Shown: one piece after another, positions 12,801 through 23,759 of the stretch
Position numbering within the stretch: the first letter of the stretch is position 1
Layout of the letters: the number at the start of each line of letters is the position of its first letter
Source: Myrica gale
Taxonomy: Eukaryota > Streptophyta > Magnoliopsida > Fagales > Myricaceae
DNA: 64,000 bases
Reading direction: 5' to 3'
Assembly (NCBI GenBank): GCA_963930655.1
Contig: OZ005600.1
Span: forward strand, 2,421,501 to 2,485,500
Notes under the pieces: generated by a model
What the model was told of the DNA's origin: nothing
Seen by the model: the letters and a program-made list of their open reading frames with translations, nothing else
Databases searched by the model: none
Translations under genes and position numbers: made by a program

Positions 12801-15277
12801 CATCCACTCGTACACTTTAGCCTCAGGAAAATTTATGTTAATTCTTGGTCATTCAATTCGTTACTATTTCAGCTCAATCCTTGTTGGTCTGTTCTTTTTT
12901 GTTTTTTGCTCAATAGTTTTGTAAAACACCCCTGTAAATTGCCATGTGCACATTTAGTGTATAAATATTGTAAATGTGTTATCATTAGAATGCTATACTT
13001 ATGTAGTGATGCATCAAGTTTAGAGATGAAAATGCTAGACTTATGTAGTGATGCATCAAGTTTAGAGATGACCACTTAGACTATATCACCAGTTTAAAAC
13101 CTAATGGAACTGTATGGATGAATTCTGTGGAGGTCAAAGACTTCTGTTATCATGGGTGATGAGATATGTATGATCACTGCTATTAAATGGCATATGCTCT
13201 TTCTCTTTTTATCTTTGTAGTGATGAGTGGAACACTTATCCTCCATGCTGCTTTTTCTACCAAGAAAGAAATAGGGAACTATAGTTGTTAAAGTGGAGAC
13301 ATGGCGAAACTTATGGCATTGGTATGATTAAATTGGAGCGCAATAAATTTATAATGTCAAAGAAAAACATAAATTTTTTCAGAGATGGAATGGGTATACT
13401 GTGTAGCTACTCGCATTGCAATAATACTGTACAAGATATCCAGTAAGATATTGATATCTTCAAAATGCTAGGTAGAAGCCTCTGAAGATCTATTAAGGCC
13501 AATTAAGGTGGGGCAGTCATCTTCTCTAAGAGTTGGGCAGCAGTGTTTAGCAATTGGGAATCCATTTGGTTTCGATCATACCCTTACTGTTGGGGTTATT
13601 AGTGGATTAAATCGAGACATTTTTAGTCAAACTGGAGTCATAATTGGTGGGGGAGTTCAAACAGATGCAGCCATTAATCCTGGGAACAGGTCAGTCAGGG
13701 ACCATTTTAGTCTGACTATTGTTGTTAAGGATATCAGTTTTCCTTCCTATTTCTCTACTTCAAGGAGTATTTTATCAGATGCATTTCTCTAGGTGGTTAG
13801 GGTTGTTAGAACCAGCAAAGAAAATATTTCCTTCATATCAGGAGATATTCATACTGACTGTAACTTGTGCATGACCTATTGCGTATTTTTTGTTGTGACT
13901 ATGGCAGTGGAGGTCCTTTACTGGATTCAAAAGGAACTTTGATTGGGATCAATACTGCAATATTCACTCAGACAGGTAAGTTTTTTTGATAATATTCGGA
14001 CAGGTAAATTTACTTATATAGGCACCAATCTTATATTGTAATCTAGAAAGAAAGAAGGTTAAGTGATACAAATTCTAAAACATTTTTATTGTTGACGTTA
14101 AGAGAACTCTTTGGAACTCACTTACCCCCCCCCCCACACAAAAAAAAAAAACCTCTTTGGAACTCTGGGTATTGGTTTCCTCAACAATTGAAGGGTGCAG
14201 CGGACTCTGTTATCTTCTAGGTGTCTTTGCAAGTTATCTTTCAAGGGAGTGCCTATGTAATCTCTATTTGGTGTCAATGATCTCCTCTATTCACCAAATA
14301 TATCATTGGGGGAACTGCTTACTTTATCATTATTGTCACTTGTGTTGCTGGTATGGCAGGTACTTCTGCAGGTGTAGGTTTTGCCATCCCTTCCTCAACT
14401 GTGATCAAGATTGTGCCCCAGTTGATCCAATTTGGCAAAGTAAGTTTTTTTGCTAGTTAGCTTTTCAGGTTGAATTCTCATTAAGTACCATATTTTGCTA
14501 GAAAATACCTAAACCAAAGACCTAAGCCAACCTCCACCCAAATCAAACTTGATTATTCTTCTTGGACAGTAGTAGTCACTCTCTTTGTTCTGCATGTCTG
14601 AACTAAAGGATCGCAACTAACGTGGCAAATAATGAATCTTTTGGATTCTCCTTCACCAGAAATGCTCTAAAAAAGCAGCATACCCTCTGGTTCTTTTCTC
14701 ATTGCATCTCCACCTCAGGTTGTTCGAGCTGGCTTGAATGTGGAGATAGCTCCAGACCTGGTGACAAGTCAACTTAATGTTCGGAATGGAGCACTCATTC
14801 TACAGGTGTCTCTTTAGAGTTTAAGATTTGCGCATTGCCAGAATTTCCCAATGTGCTATTGTGAATTTGTGCCGTCTATTAATACATTTCGCACTCTGAT
14901 ATAGGTGATCTCTTCTCATCTCTACTGTTCCTAAATTAACCATGTGGTGTTGTAGGTTCCTGGAAACAGTCTTGCGGCAAAGGCTGGGCTGCTTCCAACC
15001 ACAAGGGGTTTTGCTGGTAATATAATACTTGGGGATGTCATTGTCTCAGTTGACAACAAATCTGTGAGCTCTCTCGCTGAAATTGTTCCCCTTTCTATAT
15101 ATGCAATTCAATATGCTGTTTTTCATTATCAAGATGCAAGATTATTATGTATTTATATACAATTGAAAACAAGACATCCTTCAAAACTGATACATAATCT
15201 CAGTGCAACTGCAGAAAAGTTGGACCATAACGATTTATGGCCTGAGTAAAGTTGACATATCATTTTTTATCCTCTGC

Positions 15278-15331
<54 letters not shown>

Positions 15332-15541
15332 GGTATTACTTATCTTGGATGATAGATGGAAATTAAAGAACCTGAACATATTTGTTAATCAGTCATATCA
15401 TCCTATTTGTAGGTTAAAAGCAAAGCAGAGCTATACAAAGTGTGGGATGACTATAATGTGGGAGACAAAGTAGTCTTGAAGATTCTGAGAGGCAGTGAAA
15501 ATGTGGAGCTGCCCATAGTATTAGAGGAAAGGAATGCGTGA
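9806..15541 (+). CDS. DEG8: DEG8 chloroplast lumenal serine protease (Do-like 8), 13 exons
   Basis: ATP-independent trypsin-type protease of the thylakoid lumen; with DEG5 it helps remove damaged photosystem II D1 protein. Exons by eye: 9806-9975, 10364-10491, 11063-11145, 11294-11392, 11660-11726, 12161-12236, 12341-12407, 13472-13689, 13908-13975, 14360-14439, 14719-14805, 14956-15063 and 15413-15541. All have GT-AG ends and consistent phases; they sum to 1380 nt (459 residues; the Arabidopsis protein is about 448). A transit region is followed by a twin-arginine hydrophobic segment (TRRILFSSLFMF) and an ARA cleavage-like site near residue 100. The catalytic triad is His182 (TNYH), Asp225 (AKDLAVLK) and Ser303 (GNSGGP, split by intron 8). 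One PDZ domain covers about 340-450. The exon 2 donor at 10492 was chosen because the earlier GT at 10481 breaks the frame. Confidence 0.95.
15279..15330. repeat. (AT)n microsatellite in the last DEG8 intron
   Basis: About 25 uninterrupted AT units lie between exons 12 and 13. The paralogous copy near 35480 keeps a shorter run of about 11 units. Confidence 0.95.
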
Positions 15542-16204
15542 CAAGGCCTAATTGATATTGATTTTGTATTTTATTTTCATTTCAATTTTTTTTTCCTGTG
15601 TAATTGGAAAATAATTTTTGCTGTATTTTCTATGTTCAATAAGGAACTTGGCTGATCTGGGAGGTCTAAAAATGTTCATCTATTGCGAATGACCTGAGTT
15701 GTTATATGACAAAGGCATGTCCATACCAAATGAAATTATTTTCCAGCACTCTGTTGTTCTTTGGCACTTCCCGTGACACATAAGTTGGCTTTTTAAGGCT
15801 GCCAATAGACTATTTCGATATATACATATATATGAATACCCAATTCCATCCGTTGGAAAGGAAGATACACTCTTTGCTGAAACTTGGATAGGTTTGCCCA
15901 CATCCTTGTATAATACCTAACCTTGTGCTTATGCAGGACCCTAACCAAATTTTTCCCTACTCCAACCATCTAGGAATGCCTACTGCATTGCACTAGTCGA
16001 CTCAATTACCTCAACCTGCTAACTTTCTCAAGCCACAGCTAGATTCTAGCCCAAATTTCCATTCTACTTTTTTTTTTCAGTAAGATTGACGTTATAATGG
16101 AGCAAATTGTTCTCCTAGAAACGACGGTAGATAAGTGATGCTTTACCATTTTCCTGCAAGTTTCCATCAGCTTGTCATATCCAATTAAGACCCACCAAAA
16201 AGAA
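15542..16204. other. DEG8 3' flank, no gene
   Basis: A T-rich 3' UTR (polyadenylation-like CAATAAGG near 15640) extends to the end of duplicated sequence at about 15723. Single-copy-looking DNA without an open frame of note follows. Confidence 0.5.
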
Positions 16205-16630
16205 TAAAATTATATATTTGGGAGCAGTGATTATATATTTTCGAGAATTGATTCTCATGCTGGTAAAAGTTGAAAATTTACAGTAACTGTTAGCAATAAT
16301 TCCTTATAATCAAGGCCCACCAAAAAGAATAAAATTACAGCTAGCTTCTCCTTTTCACGCATCAGTTATAAGACATAAAGAGATGAAATTAGAAACTGTA
16401 CGTAGAGTACAGTACTCATCATGACAGTAATCGAGGAAACCCAAAATTAAAATTAAAATTAGGTACTATAATTTTGGTTCTGTTTTTGAGTTGGGAGTGC
16501 CTCGTTAATTTGGGAGCAGTGATTATATATTATCGAGAATTGATTCTCATGCTGGTAAAAGTTGAAAATTTACGGTAACTAACTGTTAGCATTAATTCCT
16601 TATTAAGACCCACCAAAAAGAATAATGTTT
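16205..16630. repeat. Two copies of a cluster-specific repeat (GGGAGCAGTGATTATATA)
   Basis: A unit of about 150 bp containing GGGAGCAGTGATTATATA, ATTGATTCTCATGCTGG and CACCAAAAAGAATAA occurs at about 16205-16365 and 16466-16630. It recurs at 22795-22985, more diverged at 21030-21310, and inverted at 27110-27262. The copies are confined to the RNase/F-box interval of this window. Confidence 0.88.
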
Positions 16631-17417
16631 TGATCGAGGTTCTCTCAACCAGTGACGAAATCAGGACTCAAGTTGAAAGAGACAAACTCCTAAACGAAAT
16701 GACAATTTTTTCCTACTTAATGCAAAAAGTGTCTTAGAGTTAAAATATCGAAAATTAAGGATTAAAAGCATTAAAAATATTAAAATACAAATACCCCTCA
16801 ACTAATCAAAATTAAGAACAATAACCTTCAACAATTCACAATTGACTATCACAATACTAACAAGTATACAACTAGCAGGAAACAATTATCAAAAACCAAT
16901 TAGAGAACAAACACCAAAAACACAAATCAATGTCGGAGATTTCCTGTGTAATAGTCCAACTTCATTTGCATTTCCCCTTCAAAGAATCATGTTTAATACC
17001 CCGGAGGTTTCAAGTATGGCATTAGTTGTTTTACATCTAGTGATATAAAGTGATTCCCAGTGCAATAACAAGAGGCAATACGCAAAAGACAATATCAATT
17101 TCCTGAAATTAACATATATATATCTATTGATTTTAGCAAGAAACATATATATAAAACTAATGAACGACAATAAGTCAATTAGAAGCAACTTAGAGAGAGA
17201 ACAAAGAATCATGTTCTTGCTAATCAAACATAAATAATTAGTCACTTACAAAAGAAAAACAACAGGCATATTTAGTGTAATCCCCACTATATAATATCAA
17301 CTATGAGTGAATCTTTCCCGAATGAATAAGACAAACATAAAAGACAAGATATACAGAACTCAACGAGTGACCTATATTTGTAATGCAATGTCAATGTTTT
17401 TTTTCTATCAATTACGT
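16375..17417 (-). pseudogene. Ghost of a second RNase locus: both flanks present, coding body missing
   Basis: Bases 16375-16450 are essentially identical to 23623-23698, just downstream of the T2 RNase gene. Bases 17365-17417 match 24925-24983, the promoter of that gene; here the TATA box reads TACAAATA instead of TATAAATA on the minus strand. Order and orientation match the intact locus, but the roughly 0.9 kb between has no RNase-like coding sequence. The simplest reading is an RNase duplicate whose body was deleted or replaced. Independent transposition of the two flanks is less likely. Confidence 0.6.
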
Positions 17418-17437
17418 TAGTACGTACTTCTCCTCTG

Positions 17438-18906
17438 TGTGAAAACCCGGTCTTTAGAAAAAAAAGAGAGAAGAAAACATTGTTTTTGCAAGGCTGGGAT
17501 TCGAACCCAGGCAATAAAGGAGGAGAGAGGGCGCTCATGACCACTGAGGCACCTTTGTTGTTTTTCCTTATATGGTGAAGTTTTATTTTATTTAAACACG
17601 TTTTGCCCGAATTGAATTTTTTAAGTAAAACGGTGTGTTTTGATCTTCTTCTTCCCCAAACTTTGGAATCTCGATTTTTATGCCCTAGCCGCCGTTTTCA
17701 ACCCTTCAGTTTCTCTCTCATCAATTTCCTCTCTCTCTCATCAATTTCACATCCGTTTTAGCACCTTTTCGACTGATTTTCGTGGCCTTTCAACTCCATT
17801 GTTAGGATCTTAACGTTTTCTCAATAAATCAAGCGATTTATGGTGGTTAATGGAGGATTTCGAAAGGGCAACCATTTTGGGTTGTTACACTTTGATTCGC
17901 CCTATAAAAGGGGATCTTCTACTCAGACATTATTCACACCTCTCAATTTCGACATCAGTCATTTTTTAGATCCATCTCTCTTTCTCTAGGTCAATTTCGG
18001 CCATTGTTGAGTTTTTCGATTTTCTTCGGTTCTTTTGGGTCACTGCAATACGTGGATTCTAGGGTGGTTCGATTGTTGAAGAAAATCTGGTAAGCGGAGC
18101 TACTATATTGTTTTCTTCAAAAATTATGAACATGTTTTCATAAACGATTTTGTGGAAAATATTTTATTGCAAGTTTATGTTATTCTGAAAACAAATGTGA
18201 AATTTTAAAAGACCTACTGAGATTATTTATATGACTGTTCTGAATTATTTATCAAAGATTCTGTATTCTGCTGAACATCATTTCTGATTTTGAAATCTGA
18301 ATTCTGTTAACATCATTTCTGATTTTGAAATCTGAATTCTGTTATTATATATTATACTGTTTTCAAACCCCGAGGCGATGTTCTGATTACTGATTACTGC
18401 TGCTGTTGGTACCAACTCATTACTGATTACTGGTGCGCCCATTCTTCGGATTGGTTTCTGTGTGGGTTTCTCCCTAGTGCACACTTAGCGTACGTGGCTA
18501 AGTCTTAGTAGGGCAAACTCCACTTTCTGTTGGCTTAATTCGGTTTGGCCGCCGGTTAAGTCGTTGCACAACCCTGCCACAGGGGTCAATGTGGCTTACT
18601 GTTGATGCCAAAGGGGATTTTCTGAAAAGCTATTTTATTTTCTGTATTTCTGGTCACTGAATTAAGTATTATTTTCAAAGAAAAGAATATATGTTTTTAT
18701 TCTCTGCTTACTGAGTTGTCGAACTCACTCCGTTTTATTTTTCTTATTTTCAGAGATTGCTCAGAGATTGAGCCTAGAGAGCATCATTATGGATTTTAAT
18801 TTGTTCAAGTTTCTGTTTTGAAAACAATATCATTATAATTTGTTTTGTTTCGAATAAATGAGATAAATTTCTTTTGTTTATTTATGCTGATTTTTGGGGT
18901 GTGACA
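17438..18906 (+). mobile_element. Solo LTR of an LTR retrotransposon (1469 bp) with 5-bp target duplication
   Basis: It starts TGTGAAAACCCGG and ends GGGGTGTGACA, flanked on both sides by CTCTG (17433-17437 and 18907-18911). It has a TATA box (CTATAAAAGG at about 17902), a short tandem duplication near 18267-18345, and no primer-binding site, polypurine tract or protein. Size and termini suggest a Ty3/Gypsy-type LTR left after unequal recombination. It inserted into the ghost RNase promoter flank. Confidence 0.85.
17486..17560 (-). other. tRNA-like A-box/B-box segment inside the LTR
   Basis: On the minus strand TGCCTCAGTGG (A-box-like) is followed about 40 bases later by GGGTTCGAATCCC (a perfect B-box). 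It does not fold as a complete tRNA: there is no convincing acceptor or anticodon stem. It may be a nested SINE head or a normal part of this LTR family. Confidence 0.5.
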
Positions 18907-18911
18907 CTCTG

Positions 18912-19468
18912 AGTAAGGAATTCTATTTTTCATTTTTTCGTAAAACTTACAAATTGGCTAACCTTTTTTATGCGTGCATATATGCTATTTGCGTTTAACA
19001 GACACTTATATTACAATGACTGCGCATGCAACGACTCGGTTTTTGGCCCAAAGCTTTTATTGCTTTGAAACTCTTATTTTCTTCTCGTTCTTCCTCTCAA
19101 GTAGTTTTCATCTAATATGACCATTGACCAGATCCATATCATACGAAATAAAACTATAGTACTGCTACATTCAAGTTCAACCTAGGTTTTAAGCTATCCT
19201 TTTCAAACCAAAGATTATACCTATTCCATTGGAAATCAACATCCACATATATATACAAGTCCCGGAACTCAAAGATATAAGAGTACTATAAATTTAAATT
19301 TGTATTCATACCAGTACATTTTGCATTTGATTGTAATTGATGGAGAGATAATGTATACGGCCGGACATGAGTTTCATAAATTGTAAACGCTAGCTATCAC
19401 CAAAGTGGTCTCAAATCTTGTCGATCTGCGCCATGAAATAATTTGTAACCATATTATGGAGTGTCTTG
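18912..19468. other. Spacer downstream of the F-box gene
   Basis: AT-rich DNA between the solo LTR and the F-box stop codon. It presumably holds the F-box 3' UTR on the minus strand; nothing else is recognised. Confidence 0.4.
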
Positions 19469-20587
19469 TCATGACTCAAGCACGTTCTCACGTCTCGATA
19501 CATTTACTGAAACTAGCGTCTCCATGTAGCTGACAATCCGAAGGTGTGTGGGGCGAAATATTTCAAGTTTCCGTTGTTCTTGTGTTCTTGGATCGTACAA
19601 TACGAGGCAGTCTTCGGGGTCTCTGCATAGAAAGACCAAACCATCCTCCCGAAAGTGCAGCAGATTGAAAAACTCAGGATCACCAATCTGTCTAATCTCA
19701 GTAGGATCACCAGGTTGTCTGATTGTAAATGTTTTGGTCCATGTCCTCTCAACACCAGACTCATTCATGACCCATAGATTACACCATTCTTCTTGCACCC
19801 GACGAATTAATGGAGTATATATTAAGACTAAAGTTAGAGAATCATTGATAATAGCAATATCCTCAAAAGTAGCTCTTTCAACGGGGGGAGGCAGTATCTC
19901 TTGGAACACCTCATTGCTCATATCAAAGGAAAACACCATACCACCCCACCAATAATGAAACCCGTTCAAGTACGAAGGAAAACGTGTGGGTCTAAAATAG
20001 CGATATTGGGAAAGAGATGATTTGATCACTCTCCAAGAATCAGTACTAAGGTTGTAGACTTGGACTTGGACTTGTTTATTATCCAAGTAATGTCGAATCT
20101 GAACCACCTTGTAGTCACCAGTCTTCACATCAATACCGAAGCCAAAATCGCAGCCAAAAAGACGCGGATCTAGATGTAAGTGCATGATGGGGAGCATCTT
20201 TGATTCTCTCGTAGCCGGATTCCATAACACTATCTCATATCCACGGTGAAAAGAAATACCAACAAGACAAAGAACTCCGTAACAAGGACCGAAAATTAGA
20301 ATCTCGTTGATCTTCTCCGGAAAAATTGGGGATAAATCAATGTCACCGGACACCTCCAGAGTTTCATTGGAGAGGATTGAGAGTGTTGGCCGACAGTCGG
20401 GCTTAAGGAGGACCTCACGGTGGGGATTGTGAGAAGCGGCCCAAGTGCGGTGCTTGGTTATGAAGTTAGGATCTCTAATAAGAGCATTCCAGGATTTACG
20501 CGCGGTCTTGAATCGCATGAGAGATTTGACGGGCAGTCTCGATAGGATCTCCATTGCCACGTCTTCTGGGACATCTCTGCTCAACAT
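19469..20587 (-). CDS. F-box protein with F-box-associated domain (SCF substrate receptor type)
   Basis: Intact single-exon frame of 372 codons. Residues 5-46 form an F-box (VPEDVAMEILSRLPVKSLMR and onward), which would bind SKP1. An F-box-associated domain spans about 90-340, with IVLWNPATRESKMLP, GFGIDVKTGDYKVV, STDSWRVI, LNGFHYWW and WVMNESGVERTWTKTF. Intact, intronless and about 370 residues is the standard build of this large family and of S-locus F-box (SLF/SFB) genes; sequence alone does not separate those groups. It lies on the same strand as the T2 RNase gene, 3.2 kb from it. Its 5' region has an inverted duplicate at 27.1-27.8 kb. It differs clearly from the F-box pseudogene at 6.5 kb, so the two are not recent copies. 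Confidence 0.92.
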   Translation of the reverse strand: MLSRDVPEDVAMEILSRLPVKSLMRFKTARKSWNALIRDPNFITKHRTWAASHNPHREVLLKPDCRPTLSILSNETLEVSGDIDLSPIFPEKINEILIFGPCYGVLCLVGISFHRGYEIVLWNPATRESKMLPIMHLHLDPRLFGCDFGFGIDVKTGDYKVVQIRHYLDNKQVQVQVYNLSTDSWRVIKSSLSQYRYFRPTRFPSYLNGFHYWWGGMVFSFDMSNEVFQEILPPPVERATFEDIAIINDSLTLVLIYTPLIRRVQEEWCNLWVMNESGVERTWTKTFTIRQPGDPTEIRQIGDPEFFNLLHFREDGLVFLCRDPEDCLVLYDPRTQEQRKLEIFRPTHLRIVSYMETLVSVNVSRRENVLES

Positions 20588-21310
20588 CTTTACCTCCGGT
20601 AAGTTTATTTTTCTTGCTCCCTCGTCTCCCCAGAATTCATTGTTGTTGTTGGCGCTCTATTTTTTTCTTCCAAAACTCAAAACTTATATCATTAAATAGG
20701 TGAGTCTTGCTTCTAAACTGTATTGTCCTTAATTGGAAACACAACGTTGTGATAAGAACAGATGAATAATGACGTAGTGTAGTTATGGTATGAAGATTAA
20801 TTGTCCAAATGTGATTCAATGTATACTATTAAATGTACTTATTTGACCTTAGACATTTATTATAGACTTTAATTATCGTTCTTAGATGTCTCTTATGATA
20901 TGGGAATATGTGCTGTCAGGCATGCAGTCATATTGAAATTAATTATCAATTTCATAATTACAATTTCTAATCCAATCGAACTATAATTTGGGCGAATAAC
21001 TGCCATAAAGTTTATACACTCCAGGGTTCCGTGTTTCTATATAGCTTACGTACAAGAATTTTTCTTCTGTTCCTGAGTTGTCGGAGTGGGTCTTTAATTT
21101 GGAAGAATTGTTTATTTTGGAGAATATAGATTCCATTGCAGCCCGATGCAGGTAAAAGTTGAAAACTTACAGTCAATATTAGCATTCCTGCATGAAGACC
21201 CATCACATGTAATTAAAGTGATAGGTTGGAATGGATCTTATTCCTTTCTAAGACCAACCAAAAACAAGGAAACTACTAATTATCTTTTCCACGCCTCAGT
21301 TGATCTTAAT
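20588..21310 (-). promoter_or_regulatory. 5' region of the F-box gene, also present inverted at 27110-27790
   Basis: The 0.7 kb upstream of the ATG aligns along its length, with small indels, to the reverse complement of 27110-27790 (shared TTTATTTTTCTTGC, CAAAACTCAAAACTTATAT, CCTTAATTGGAAACACAA). A part (20750-20865) is repeated again, diverged, at 21350-21485. Individual promoter elements cannot be assigned. Confidence 0.7.
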
Positions 21311-22220
21311 TAATCCAAAACAAAATCTGCGGCTACTCAATGGGAAAGGTGATAAGAACAAAGGAAAAAAAAAAAAACAAAGATGAATGATGACGCAGTA
21401 TAAGTATGGTGTGAAGATTTGTCCAAATATAATTCCATGTATACTATTGAATGTCCTTATTTGACCTTAGACATTTATTATGAACTTTATATATATATCT
21501 TATCTCTCTCTTTTAATCTATAAATAAGCAGTAAGCACTAAAGGTCATTAATAATTACTACCACAACTTAATATCTCTTGGGGAATAGAAGACATTTTAA
21601 TGACGAATTTAATGCCTACAAAACGTACAGTTAGGCATGCATGCAGCCACATTGAGATTAACCGCACTAATTTATCTATTTCATTACAATTTCCAATCAC
21701 CGTGAACAAACTTATAGAAGAACTCTGCTTATTTTTGTAATGCACGCCGTGACGTTGGCATGAACCCGTATCGACGAAGCACTCGAAATCATGTGATCTA
21801 TAACTTCGGTAGTCCCCACGCCATCACCAAGGCAATTAGAGGACTTTCTAATTAGTATCACTAGCTATTTGATAGTAGGTTGATTTTTATTGATTTAACA
21901 AAAAATTGTAAAGAAGGATGATTTGCTGGATTTTTGTAATAAAAAGGTATTTAAGTTAATTTAGTGAAAAGAGTATGGAGAGAAATGATTTGATAGTGTT
22001 TTTATTTTAAAGGTATTGAAATTTGTGTGCAAATGTGTTGGAGTTCTTGTAATTTTTTTTAAGATTTTGAATTTTTAGTTGTGACATGATTTTTTTTACT
22101 TTCAAAATATTTACTTAAAAATGTGAATATTATTTATCCCCAAACATCATCCATTGCAAAAAAATCACATTTGGTGGCGGTTGAAGAACACCACTAAATG
22201 TTAGAAGCCATCAATGACAA
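21311..22220. other. AT-rich spacer, no gene
   Basis: It includes a diverged repeat of F-box upstream sequence (21350-21485) and a T/A-rich stretch at 21880-22140 that resembles the AT-rich MITEs elsewhere (GGTATTG, TTAGTGAAAAGAGTATGGAGAG). Confidence 0.4.
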
Positions 22221-22229
22221 CCAAGTAGA

Positions 22230-22555
22230 ATTGTTGATGTATTTAATGATATTGTGTATTCTGTGAAGTTGAGGTTAAGCTCCTTGGAGACACTGAGTAG
22301 AAGGCAGACTTTCCCTACAGGGCTAGAGTTTTGGGGTATTCACCTCAACATTTGAGTGGGAACTATGTTAGTATCTCTGGTTAACCCTATTTAAGCCTTG
22401 TCTTTTGGAACCATTTGTACCGGGGGCTTTGTGCTTTCTTTGCGTTGGGTTGGGTTTTGTGTACTCTGTTGCTAGGACCTGCTAGCTTCTAGCAACTTCT
22501 TTGTATTTTCCCCCCTTTTTTTAATACACTTATCATTTATCCAAAAAAAAAACGC
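22230..22555 (+). mobile_element. Probable LINE 3'-end fragment with A-tail
   Basis: A non-coding stretch with a T-rich terminus (TTTTTTTAATACACTTATC) runs into an A-run, as in 5'-truncated plant L1-type LINEs. No reverse transcriptase frame remains. Confidence 0.45.
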
Positions 22556-22794
22556 TGGTACAAGACAAAAAAAACGCTAGCAATTAATTCTCATAGAAAC
22601 GCATGACAGTACCAATATTACCCAACGTAACTAAAGTCTAGCCAGGCCAAGTTCTCCCAGAAAGTCTCTCTGTACCAAATAATACCTTTCTAGATGCAGG
22701 ATATTTTAGACGTGGGTGTTCTACGTATATGCATATATATAAGAGTCTGCGTGTCTATTCGTATTTCTATAGCTTAGGTACTAGCTGCTAGAAT

Positions 22795-22985
22795 TTTGGT
22801 TATGTTTTTGAGTTGGGAGTGCCTCGTTAATTTGGGAGCAGTGATTATATATTTTCGAGAATTGATTCTCATGCTGGTAAAAGTTGAAAATTTACAGTAA
22901 CTGTTAGCAATAATTCCTTATAATTAAGACCCACCAAAAAGAATAAAACTACAGCTAGCGTCTCCTTTTCACGCATCAGTTATAG
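22795..22985. repeat. Cluster-specific repeat, third copy
   Basis: It has the same unit as 16205-16365 and 16466-16630 (GAGTTGGGAGTGCCTCGTTA, then GGGAGCAGTGATTATATA). It lies between the F-box gene and the RNase gene. Confidence 0.88.
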
Positions 22986-22990
22986 ACGAC

Positions 22991-23475
22991 GTTGATCTTA
23001 ATTAATAGGTTGTAACCTATATATGCTAGAGTACAGGTTTACAGCTTGTTGTCGATAAATAGCTTATGTTGCTTATTTTGTATAGACTCATGACGTAGAT
23101 TAAAGAGGTCTACCTATTGGTTTTGGCACATCCGGCCCTTGGTACGTACTGAAACTCGCACATTCCCTATTCCTCGTTCTCCTGCTAGCTAATTGCTACC
23201 CAATTTGAATAAAAAAGAAAAAAAATAATATATTCATTAATTTGAATTTTTTTCCATGTTGAGAATTGTAACAACGTACGTGGTTTGTTTGTCCAATATT
23301 TAAACATCTCCATGCATGTCAGAGAGGCATAAGCACATGCATACATACGATACAAATCAAGTATCTTTTGGGCGAGCTCATGATGTAATCGCGCGGCCAG
23401 AACCTTGATGACAAATATTCATAAGAGCCAATATTATAAAAACTATTGTCGGAGACCGGAATCTCTAACCAGCAA
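22991..23475. repeat. Direct repeat A, partner of 26432-26990
   Basis: About 0.5 kb downstream of the RNase gene (minus-strand sense) recurs in the same orientation upstream of it. Shared blocks include GGTTTTGGCACATCCGGCCC, TGTCAGAGAGGCATAAGCAC and GACCGGAATCTCTAAC. The pair brackets the RNase gene. Confidence 0.9.
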
Positions 23476-23759
23476 CAGTACACACATTATATATATATAA
23501 AACGTCTAACACACCAGAAATTATAAATCTATTTTATTTAAAATATGCTTGCAACCTCAGCATCCTTTTCATTAAGCTGTGCCATTAGCGCTCCCAATAG
23601 TCTCGTTCATCCTACGTACGCATATAAAGAGATGAAATTAGAAACTGTACGTAGAGTACAGTACTCATCATGACAGTAATCGAGGAAACCCAAAATTAAG
23701 ATAATACAAATAAACGAGGAGAGAGACGGAAATTAAACAAAACGTACAAGTAAAATAAC

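Larger units (their letters stand above)
7386..15723. repeat. Segmental duplication, copy 1 (F-box tail, DEG8)
   Basis: This block is collinear with 29811-35903. Homology begins inside the F-box frame (GTTGACAGGCCATTAGGATT) and ends downstream of DEG8 (ATATGACAAAGGCATGTCCA). Exons, introns and flanks are all alike, so it arose from genomic DNA and not by retroposition. Confidence 0.95.
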
